From: Fimihabitans intestinipullorum
GTDB lineage: Bacteria > Bacillota_I > Bacilli_A > RF39 > UBA660
Length of the DNA: 57,770 nt
Assembly (NCBI GenBank): GCA_018714965.1
Contig: DVML01000034.1
Coordinates: forward strand, 1-57,770
Direction of reading: 5' to 3'
Below are positions 51,598 to 57,770 of this stretch, in pieces. The notes beneath the pieces were generated by a model that saw nothing but the letters and a program-made list of their open reading frames with translations, had not been told where the DNA came from and did no database searches. Position 1 is the first letter of the stretch. Each line of letters begins with the position of its first letter. Made by a program: the position numbers and the translations under genes.

Positions 51598-52320
51598 TCA
51601 TCCCTTAAAATATTTTTTTATTTGCTCTGTATAACTTCCATCATCCTCGTGACTATAAATCGGAGGTTCTATCGTAAGACCTGGTTTTCCATTCTTCGTT
51701 CCTTCGATTAATAAAATATTAGCTTCTTGAAAAACACGAGGATAAACTAGTTGCATACGTTTAGGTTCGATATTGTTCTGTTTCATTGCATCAATAATTT
51801 CTACTAATCTCTCTGGACGATGTACAATACTAACCGTTCCGTTATTCTTTAATAACTTTTTCGCTATTTTAAAAATATCTTCTAAATTTAATGCTACTTC
51901 ATGACGGGCAATCGTCTTGTATAATTTTTCATTTAAATGTGAATTCTTCGTTACTTTAAAAAACGGAGGATTACATGTAATCACATCATAAGTATCAGAT
52001 TCTGTTTTTTTCGCATATTCTTTGATATCTTGACAATAAATGGAAATTTGTTTTTCTAAATGATTATAAGCAACAGAACGTTTTGCCATATCCGCTACTT
52101 TTTCTTGAATCTCCACACCAACAATATCCGCATTTGTCTTAGTTGATAATATCATTGGAATTGGAGCATTCCCACATCCAATATCTAAAATTTTATTAAT
52201 TGTTGGATTTAATTTAACGAAATTAGCAAGCAACACAGAATCTAGAGAAAAAGAAAACATAGAAGGATTTTGTATAATTTTTAAATTATTATATTCTAAT
52301 AAATCATTAATTACTTCCAT
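51598..52320 (-). CDS. TrmN6-like methyltransferase
   Basis: 240 aa. 'SFSLDSVLLANFV', SAM motif 'ILDIGCGNAPIPMIL', and N6-adenine motif NPPF ('ITCNPPFF') as in tRNA1(Val) A37 N6-methyltransferases. Named YabB in B. subtilis. Overlaps ricT by 14 bp and is 4 bp from rsmI. The tRNA substrate is inferred from the family. Confidence 0.92.
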   Translation of the reverse strand: MEVINDLLEYNNLKIIQNPSMFSFSLDSVLLANFVKLNPTINKILDIGCGNAPIPMILSTKTNADIVGVEIQEKVADMAKRSVAYNHLEKQISIYCQDIKEYAKKTESDTYDVITCNPPFFKVTKNSHLNEKLYKTIARHEVALNLEDIFKIAKKLLKNNGTVSIVHRPERLVEIIDAMKQNNIEPKRMQLVYPRVFQEANILLIEGTKNGKPGLTIEPPIYSHEDDGSYTEQIKKYFKG

Positions 52321-53101
52321 CTTTACTTTCCACTTCTATTAAACCTATACTTGGAATATCTACAGTATAAGATTGATTTAAAATATCAACTTTAGTAACA
52401 GTTCCTTCTCCTTGTTCTGTCACAACTTTTTTCCCAACTTTTGGTAATGTTTTCTTATACTCAGTATAAGTTTCATCTTCATACTTAAGACAACACAATA
52501 GTCTACCACAAACACCATTAATTTTAGAAGGATTTAAAGAAATATTTTGGTTTTTAGCCATATTCATAGACACTGAATCAAATTCATACAAGAACTGAGA
52601 ACAGCACAATTTCTTCCCACATGGACCATATCCACCTATTTCTCTTGCCTTATCTCTTACCCCTACTTGTCGTAACTCGATACGAGTTCTATAGATAGAT
52701 GCTAGTTCTTTCGCCAAAGCACGGAAATCAACGCGATTATCCGCCAAGAAATGAAAGAGCAATTGATCTCTATCAAAAGTGTAAGCTGCATCCATCACCT
52801 TCATATTCAGTTTGTGCTTTATCACTAAATCCTTACATTTTTTTAATGCTCGTTCTGCATCGTGAAGGTTTTTCTTATATTGTTCACGATCTTTCTTATT
52901 CGCCATTCGAATCAAAGGTTTCAATGGAAATTTTAATTTTTGTTCATCCATCGAGATGATTTCTGTTACTACCGTACCATATTGAAGGCCTCTTTCTGTC
53001 TCTACTATTACATTTTTTCCTTTTTTTACATCTAAATGATTTAAAGAAAAATAATACACTCTATGATTTTCTCCAAATGATATTCCAACAACATCGATCA
53101 T
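52307..53101 (-). CDS. ricT: PSP1-domain protein RicT (YaaT)
   Basis: 264 aa. The C-terminal PSP1 core 'FHFLADNRVDFRALAKELASIYRTRIELRQVGVRDKAREIGGYGPCGKKLCCSQFL' and 'GVCGRLLCCLKYE' carry paired Cys. With RicA and RicF it forms an FeS complex that helps RNase Y and sporulation phosphorelay in B. subtilis. The ricA and ricF genes are not in the window. Its start overlaps holB by 4 bp. Confidence 0.94.
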   Translation of the reverse strand: MIDVVGISFGENHRVYYFSLNHLDVKKGKNVIVETERGLQYGTVVTEIISMDEQKLKFPLKPLIRMANKKDREQYKKNLHDAERALKKCKDLVIKHKLNMKVMDAAYTFDRDQLLFHFLADNRVDFRALAKELASIYRTRIELRQVGVRDKAREIGGYGPCGKKLCCSQFLYEFDSVSMNMAKNQNISLNPSKINGVCGRLLCCLKYEDETYTEYKKTLPKVGKKVVTEQGEGTVTKVDILNQSYTVDIPSIGLIEVESKDGSN

Positions 53102-54078
53102 ACTTCCACCTCCTCTAACGCTAATATTAATCGATCTAGTAATAAGTTTTGATTCACATTATATTTTATTTCATCCTTTAACTCTATAAAAATATTCAGC
53201 TTATGACAAAGTTCTAATAACTTGTTCTGTTCTATTATTTTTTCCATATGTTGATCTGGTTTAATAAAAACACTTGGTTTCCGCTTCAATTTCAAATGTA
53301 TCATATCTTGATAATACATGATCATTATATCAAAAACATAAGACATATCGACTCGCTCTTTGCATAAATTTAATAATTTATTTGTTCCTAGTAATGCATC
53401 AGTTCCACTACTTTCATAAGTATATAAAAATTGTAAAGTTTCATCTAATAAAATTTTATTTTTTTCATCTTCCATAAATTGCGATAAGTCTTTTAAGTTA
53501 CTCGTCTCGACCATTGCAACTCTAAAAAGTTCATTATCTTCTATTTGTGTATCATTTACAATTTCCTCGATAGATGCTTCTTTTAGTGAGATTATTTGGC
53601 ATCTAGAAACAATGGTATCTAATAATTGATATAGGTTATCAGTTACCAAGATAGCTATAATACCTTCTTCCGGTTCTTCTAAAAACTTCAAGATAGAATT
53701 TGCTGCAGAAGTGTTTAATTTTTCCGCTTCCTTGATAATATATATTCTATATTTTCCTTCTACCGGTTTAGTACTAAATTCTTTTTGAAGTTCTGACAAT
53801 TGTTCTTTTTTTATCCACATACCGTCTGGTTCAATGATCTTCAATTCAGTATAATTCCCATCATCTATTTTTCTACATAAAGAGCAATCTCCACACGAAT
53901 TTTTATTGGCATAATGACTAGCGCAAAGTAAATACTTCACAAATGCCATAATAAAATCCATTGCTTTAGGATAAGAATTTGTATCAAACAAATAAGCATG
54001 AGAAATTTTATTTTTACTCACGCTGTTAACGATAACATTATAAGCAATATTTTGAGTTGTTTTAAATTCTTCCAACAT
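53098..54078 (-). CDS. holB: DNA polymerase III delta' subunit
   Basis: 326 aa. Clamp-loader fold with the Zn module 'CASHYANKNSCGDCSLC' and 'NSILKFLEEPEEGIIAILVTDNLYQLLDTIVSRCQII' (SRC motif). The P-loop is degenerate, as expected for delta', a stator that does not bind ATP. Located dnaX side, with ricT, as in Bacilli. Confidence 0.94.
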   Translation of the reverse strand: MLEEFKTTQNIAYNVIVNSVSKNKISHAYLFDTNSYPKAMDFIMAFVKYLLCASHYANKNSCGDCSLCRKIDDGNYTELKIIEPDGMWIKKEQLSELQKEFSTKPVEGKYRIYIIKEAEKLNTSAANSILKFLEEPEEGIIAILVTDNLYQLLDTIVSRCQIISLKEASIEEIVNDTQIEDNELFRVAMVETSNLKDLSQFMEDEKNKILLDETLQFLYTYESSGTDALLGTNKLLNLCKERVDMSYVFDIMIMYYQDMIHLKLKRKPSVFIKPDQHMEKIIEQNKLLELCHKLNIFIELKDEIKYNVNQNLLLDRLILALEEVEV

Positions 54079-54096
54079 GCTTCTTTTTCCTACTTC

Positions 54097-54285
54097 CTAG
54101 TATATAAAATATAAAATAGAAATTAATGCAAATAAAGCAGGAATTCCAATAATTGAAATAGATCCTACTGTTATGACATTGATTGGAATCATCATATTCA
54201 TCGATGACATTATCATATTATATCCATATAAAATAAGACAACTAAATATAATTTTTCTGATGATTCTAATTATTTTTTTAATCAT
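54097..54285 (-). CDS. bofA: BofA-like small membrane protein
   Basis: 62 aa, two hydrophobic helices. The C-terminal 'IPINVITVGSISIIGIPALFALISIL' fits the BofA family ('IPIN-fT----GiLGiPGi'). In Bacillus BofA inhibits SpoIVFB processing of pro-SigK. The position just after recR matches B. subtilis. ATG 54285 follows GAGGTGG; the upstream GTG is inside that site. Confidence 0.8.
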   Translation of the reverse strand: MIKKIIRIIRKIIFSCLILYGYNMIMSSMNMMIPINVITVGSISIIGIPALFALISILYFIY

Positions 54286-54327
54286 ATGTTTGTCCACCTC
54301 ATTACAATTTATGAGAGGAGCAACACT

Positions 54328-54930
54328 TTATGAAAGCTTTTGACGATTTTCTAATGATATTTCTAATGTTAAAGGATCCATATATCCCATATCAGCTCCC
54401 AGTGGAATACCATAAGCAATCTTTGTTACTTTCACTTGATAAGATTCTAATTTTTTTGCTATATACATAGCTGTAATTTCACCTTCAGCACAAGGTCTTA
54501 CCGCTATAATAACTTCTTCTATTTGATCATTTTCTATTCTTTTTATAAGTGATGACAAATTAATATCATCTGGATTGATTCCGTCAGATGGAGAGATTAG
54601 TCCATCGAGTACATGATACACACCTTGAAAGGCTCCTGCACGTTCAAATGAAATAATACTTTTTGGTTCTTCTACAACACAAATTGTTTTTTGATCACGA
54701 CTTTGATCCTTACATATTTCGCATAGTTCACCTTCACTATAATTATTACATTTATCACAACGTCTGATTTTTACATGTACATCTTTCATTGATTGGGCAA
54801 AAATATTAATACTATCTTCATCCAAAGAAAGAAAAGATAGTGCATATCTTTCTGCTGTTCGTTCTCCTACTCCAGGTAACTTTTTAAAGCACTCTATTAA
54901 ATTTTGAAGTGAAGAAGGATATTTTACCAT
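54328..54930 (-). CDS. recR: Recombination mediator RecR
   Basis: 200 aa. Helix-hairpin-helix 'LPGVGERTAERYAL', zinc finger with four Cys ('CDKCNNYSEGELCEIC'), and Toprim 'ICVVEEPKSIISFERAGAFQGVYHVLDGLISP'. Loads RecA with RecO/RecF. One base after ybaB. Confidence 0.98.
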   Translation of the reverse strand: MVKYPSSLQNLIECFKKLPGVGERTAERYALSFLSLDEDSINIFAQSMKDVHVKIRRCDKCNNYSEGELCEICKDQSRDQKTICVVEEPKSIISFERAGAFQGVYHVLDGLISPSDGINPDDINLSSLIKRIENDQIEEVIIAVRPCAEGEITAMYIAKKLESYQVKVTKIAYGIPLGADMGYMDPLTLEISLENRQKLS

Positions 54931-54931
54931 A

Positions 54932-55231
54932 TTAAAATAAACCTGGCATTCCTTGTGTATATTTACCCATCTTTGACTCTGTAATCTTATCTACTTGTTC
55001 GAAAGCCTCATTCGTTGCTATCATGATCATATCTTGTAACATTTCAATTTCATCTGCTTCTAATGCGCTATCACTATTAATTTTTACAGATAAAACTTTC
55101 TTATCTCCATTTACTGTTACCTCAACTAATGAAGATTTTCCCGTAAACGTCATTTTACTAATTTCATCTTTCGTATTCATCATTTCTTTTTGTAATTTCT
55201 GTGCTTGTTTTAACATTGCTTGCATATTCAT
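54932..55231 (-). CDS. ybaB: YbaB/EbfC-family nucleoid-associated protein
   Basis: 99 aa. 'MNMQAMLKQAQKLQKEM', 'VEVTVNGDKKVLSVKINSDSA' and 'LQDMIMIATNEAFEQVDKITESKM' match the family, a DNA-binding dimer. The dnaX-ybaB-recR order is highly conserved. Confidence 0.97.
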   Translation of the reverse strand: MNMQAMLKQAQKLQKEMMNTKDEISKMTFTGKSSLVEVTVNGDKKVLSVKINSDSALEADEIEMLQDMIMIATNEAFEQVDKITESKMGKYTQGMPGLF

Positions 55232-55246
55232 AAAAATTCCTCTTTT

Positions 55247-56986
55247 CTATTGATATTCTACTATATTTCCAAACAAATTTTCCATTCCGTCTTGTTTCGC
55301 TTCTGTATCATTTTGAAACAAATCATGAATCGATATCGTTTCTTCTGCATATTCATAATGCTTTCTCTTTTGATTGAAATCTATTTTAATTTTTTCCCAT
55401 TCCGACATATCGACGGCTACTAAGCGATAATGTTCTTGAAATTCTGTTTCAATCATTTCTTCCATAATCGAAACATTAATATTAAACATATTTGCCAAAG
55501 TCGGATCGTCATATACAAAAATCATATAATCATTTCCAACTGCTTTTAATTGTCCATCTAATAAAGTTGAAATATATTCACTATAATCTGGATTAATTAG
55601 TAAAGATTGTAAGTCATCAATCATCGTTCGTAACTCTAATAATAACTTTTTATTAAACCCAGCTAAAGTATTATCAACTCTTCTTTTTTTCCATAAATTT
55701 AATTTCGTTTCATCTATAGATAATTTCTGATTATTTTCTGGATTTATTTTTTCTTCTTTTTGATCCAATACAGGAGGCTCTTCCTGAGTTGATTCTTTTG
55801 ATGGAACAAGCTCTACTTTTTTCTCTTCTAAAACTATATTATTTTTTAAATTATGATCATCTGTTTTTTTCAATATCTGCTGTTCTTTTAAATTTCCTTG
55901 TTCATTCAAAACATTAGTTATATTCATCATTTTCATAAGACTTAACTCTAAAACCAATTTAGGATTATTTGTATTTTTCAACTTGTTTAATGTTTCCTGT
56001 AAGATATCAATCATCGTAATTAAATTAGTCTGATTTATTTCCTGGGAAATATTTTGATATATTTCTATATTTTCTTTTTCATTAAAATAATTCGGAACAA
56101 TTTTGCACAATAACATATTTCTGAAAAACGTAATAAGCTCTTCGGTAATTTTCACAAAATTTTTCCCGGTTTCATTATATAAATCCAATTGTTTCAAAGA
56201 TTCTAATAAATCTTTATGACAAATATGAGCTACAAATTTTTCTAGTTGATATTGTGAAACAGTACCATTGATTTCGTGAATATCATCCAAACTGATCTTT
56301 CCATCACTATACGCTATTACTTGATCAAGCATACTTAGTGCATCACGCATTCCACCATCTGCTAATCTAGCAATTTCATCTAAGCATTCATCATCAATAT
56401 CAATTTTTTCAATTTTGCATATATTTTTCAATCTTTCTGCACTTTTTTTTACACTAATTTTTTTAAAGTCAAATCTTTGACAACGAGATAAAATTGTTGC
56501 AGGAATCTTGTGGGGGTCAGTCGTTGCAAGAATAAAGATGATATGTGCTGGTGGTTCTTCTAATGTCTTTAATAAAGCATTAAAAGCTCCAACTGTTAAC
56601 ATATGAACCTCATCAATTATATAAACTTTATATTTACTTGTAGATGGAACTAAATTAACTTTATTACGAATTTCCCTGATTTCATCAACACCATTATTAG
56701 ATGCGGCATCAATTTCAATTATATCTGTTGTTTGTTTATTATTTATTTGCGTACAACTAACACATTTATCGCACGGATTACCATCTTTTAAATTTTCACA
56801 ATTTAATACCTTTGCTAAAATTTTAGCTATACTTGTTTTTCCAGTTCCTCGTGGACCAGCAAATAAATAAGCGTGATTAATATGTCCATTTTTAATTTCG
56901 TTTTGTAATGTTTTAACAATCATTTCTTGACCTACTACATCAGAAAATGTTTTTGGTCTGTATTTTCTATATAATGCTTGATACAT
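55247..56986 (-). CDS. dnaX: DNA polymerase III gamma/tau subunit
   Basis: 579 aa. Walker A 'GPRGTGKTSIAK' (~45-52), zinc module 'CENLKDGNPCDKCVSC', Walker B 'VYIIDEVHML', and SRC 'ILSRCQRFDF'. Domain III is followed by a Lys/Glu-rich linker and a tau C-terminus. An A7 run at codons ~371-373 (55864-55870) could permit slippage. Own extended -10 promoter upstream. Confidence 0.98.
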   Translation of the reverse strand: MYQALYRKYRPKTFSDVVGQEMIVKTLQNEIKNGHINHAYLFAGPRGTGKTSIAKILAKVLNCENLKDGNPCDKCVSCTQINNKQTTDIIEIDAASNNGVDEIREIRNKVNLVPSTSKYKVYIIDEVHMLTVGAFNALLKTLEEPPAHIIFILATTDPHKIPATILSRCQRFDFKKISVKKSAERLKNICKIEKIDIDDECLDEIARLADGGMRDALSMLDQVIAYSDGKISLDDIHEINGTVSQYQLEKFVAHICHKDLLESLKQLDLYNETGKNFVKITEELITFFRNMLLCKIVPNYFNEKENIEIYQNISQEINQTNLITMIDILQETLNKLKNTNNPKLVLELSLMKMMNITNVLNEQGNLKEQQILKKTDDHNLKNNIVLEEKKVELVPSKESTQEEPPVLDQKEEKINPENNQKLSIDETKLNLWKKRRVDNTLAGFNKKLLLELRTMIDDLQSLLINPDYSEYISTLLDGQLKAVGNDYMIFVYDDPTLANMFNINVSIMEEMIETEFQEHYRLVAVDMSEWEKIKIDFNQKRKHYEYAEETISIHDLFQNDTEAKQDGMENLFGNIVEYQ

Positions 56987-57007
56987 ATCATCACCTCATA
57001 CTTAATT

Positions 57008-57016
57008 ATTATAACA
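57008..57016 (-). promoter_or_regulatory. Extended -10 promoter of dnaX operon
   Basis: TG-T-TATAAT on the minus strand (TATAAT at 57008-57013), with a poor -35; directly after the tadA terminator. Confidence 0.6.
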
Positions 57017-57032
57017 TTTTTCCTTATATAAT

Positions 57033-57065
57033 AAAAGAGATTCGATTTTACAATCAACCTCTTTT
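57033..57065 (-). terminator. Terminator overlapping the tadA stop
   Basis: On the minus strand AAAAGAGGTTGATT pairs with AATCGAATCTCTTTT (one bulge), the T-rich arm serving as U tract. The tadA TGA lies in the stem. Confidence 0.65.
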
Positions 57066-57500
57066 TGCTTTAAAAAAATCTTTCAACATTTTTTCTGATT
57101 CTTCTTTACAAACGCCACTACATATTTCAATTTTATGATTATTTTTTCCATTATTTAAAACAGAATCAATACTTTCAACGAACCCAAATTTTAAATTCGG
57201 AGTACCATATACTAATCGAGATATTCGTGATTGTAATAATGCACCAGCACACATTAAACATGGTTCCATTGTCACATACATAGTACAGTCGTCTAAATGC
57301 CACGAATTTAACTTTTTACATGCCTTTGTAATTGCTACTATTTCAGCATGATTCACAGCAATTTGAGATTTTTGTTTTGTATTATGTGCACGTGCAATAA
57401 TTTTATTTTGATAAACAATAATTGCTCCTACTGGCACATCATCAATTGCATACGATTTTTCTGCTTCTTTCAATGCAATCTTCATATATGTTTCATCCAT
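57054..57500 (-). CDS. tadA: tRNA adenosine(34) deaminase TadA
   Basis: 148 aa from ATG 57500. Zinc site 'NHAEIVAI' (HAE, catalytic Glu) and 'TMEPCLMCAGALLQSRI' (PCxxC). Makes inosine 34 in tRNA-Arg(ACG). 'NLKFGFVES' substrate loop present. Upstream of dnaX as in B. subtilis. Confidence 0.97.
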   Translation of the reverse strand: MDETYMKIALKEAEKSYAIDDVPVGAIIVYQNKIIARAHNTKQKSQIAVNHAEIVAITKACKKLNSWHLDDCTMYVTMEPCLMCAGALLQSRISRLVYGTPNLKFGFVESIDSVLNNGKNNHKIEICSGVCKEESEKMLKDFFKAKRG

Positions 57501-57520
57501 ATAGATCACCACCATAATAA

Positions 57521-57597
57521 AAAGCACACACATATAGAGGTTCTTAAGGCTGCTATCTTCCGATTCTGACCTGGTTCAAACATATATGTTGTGCTTT
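57521..57597 (-). ncRNA. ffs: Signal recognition particle RNA, small bacterial type
   Basis: On the minus strand the conserved apical region reads ACCAGGTCAGAATCGGAAG then ATAGCAGCC, matching the SRP GGTCAG...CGGAAG-x-AGCAGCC Ffh-binding core. The ends AAAGCACA and TGTGCTTT close the long helix, giving ~77 nt. It lies between tadA and the repeat array; in B. subtilis scr is also between tadA and dnaX-side genes, here it is upstream of tadA. The core has 'AGAATC' where GGxCC is commoner. Confidence 0.93.
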
Positions 57598-57601
57598 AAA
57601 T

Positions 57602-57630
57602 AATATATAACAATTTATTAACGATTGCAA
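57602..57630 (-). promoter_or_regulatory. Promoter of the SRP RNA gene
   Basis: -35 TTGCAA (57625-57630), 17-nt spacer, -10 TATATT (57602-57607), minus strand, placing transcription start at the RNA 5' end. Confidence 0.75.
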
Positions 57631-57635
57631 GAGTT

Positions 57636-57770
57636 TTTTATAGTTTCACGTGGAACATTGGTTTTATAGTTTCACGTGGAACATTGGTTTTATAGTTTCA
57701 CGTGGAACATTGGTTTTATAGTTTCACGTGGAACATTGGTTTTATAGTTTCACGTGGAACATTGGTTTTA
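57636..57770. repeat. Tandem array of parS-like sites, 26-bp period
   Basis: Five identical units, each with AGTTTCACGTGGAACA at 57642, 57668, 57694, 57720 and 57746, separated by TTGGTTTTAT. The 16-mer differs from the ParB consensus TGTTTCACGTGGAACA (reverse TGTTCCACGTGAAACA) only at the first base. The array runs off the window edge. The parB gene at 31982-32878 encodes the expected binder. Confidence 0.9.

Noticed and set aside
57636..57770. CRISPR array
   Set aside because: Units are identical with no variable spacers and a 26-bp period; each holds a parS-like palindrome. No cas gene is nearby.

Overview
The window is low-GC, almost fully coding bacterial chromosome. It has Bacillota (class Bacilli-like) hallmarks: the S10/spc/alpha ribosomal cluster with zinc-type S14, ecfA-ecfA-ecfT-truA near rplM-rpsI, a methionine T-box in front of metG, dnaX-ybaB-recR-bofA, and soj/spo0J-type parAB close to ychF-rpsF-ssb-rpsR. 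SpoVT-like, BofA-like and RicT-like genes point to a spore-forming lineage or a descendant of one. TGA is used as a normal stop (for example at the ends of mtnN and tadA). The species cannot be named from this sequence; an uncultured gut Bacilli/Erysipelotrichia-type organism is my guess.

Layout: 1-117 is the 3' end of an IS30-type transposase. Positions 185-5204 (minus strand) hold rpsI-rplM, a DUF2752/DUF4234 pair, and the ECF transporter core with truA. Positions 5233-8388 hold two short-chain dehydrogenases, a flavin reductase-rubredoxin fusion, mtnN and a tiny membrane ORF. Positions 8391-22666 (minus) are one long ribosomal/transcription/secretion operon, rpsJ to rplQ, with rpoA, secY, adk, map and infA.

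Positions 22769-26824 (minus) are the most interesting region: a complete-looking diversity-generating retroelement (DGR). A perfect-consensus promoter drives a type IV prepilin-like protein with a C-terminal C-type-lectin/FGE-like domain, whose last ~38 residues are the variable repeat (VR). A 116-bp template repeat (TR), a MutS-domain-I-like accessory gene, avd and a DGR-type reverse transcriptase follow. TR and VR differ at 17 positions; 16 are adenines of the TR coding-sense strand, and all 11 TR AAY codons are altered. The reverse transcriptase frame is cut by an in-frame TGA 51 codons before its natural-looking end, so the element may have been disabled recently.

Positions 27064-33702 hold rpsF-ssb-rpsR, ychF, an AbgT-family transporter, DUF951, mscS and parB-parA. 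Positions 33925-44414 hold ftsH, tilS, ung, an alanine/Na+ symporter, rsmA, a G5/3D-domain protein, tatD, two small ORFs and metG with its T-box. Positions 44418-50732 hold a SpoVT-like regulator, a CBS-domain family II pyrophosphatase (plus strand), mfd and pth. Positions 50751-57500 hold rsmI, a TrmN6-like methylase, ricT, holB, bofA, recR, ybaB, dnaX and tadA. The window ends with the SRP RNA gene and at least five tandem 26-bp repeats, each carrying a parS-like site, which fit the ParA/ParB pair encoded about 24 kb away.
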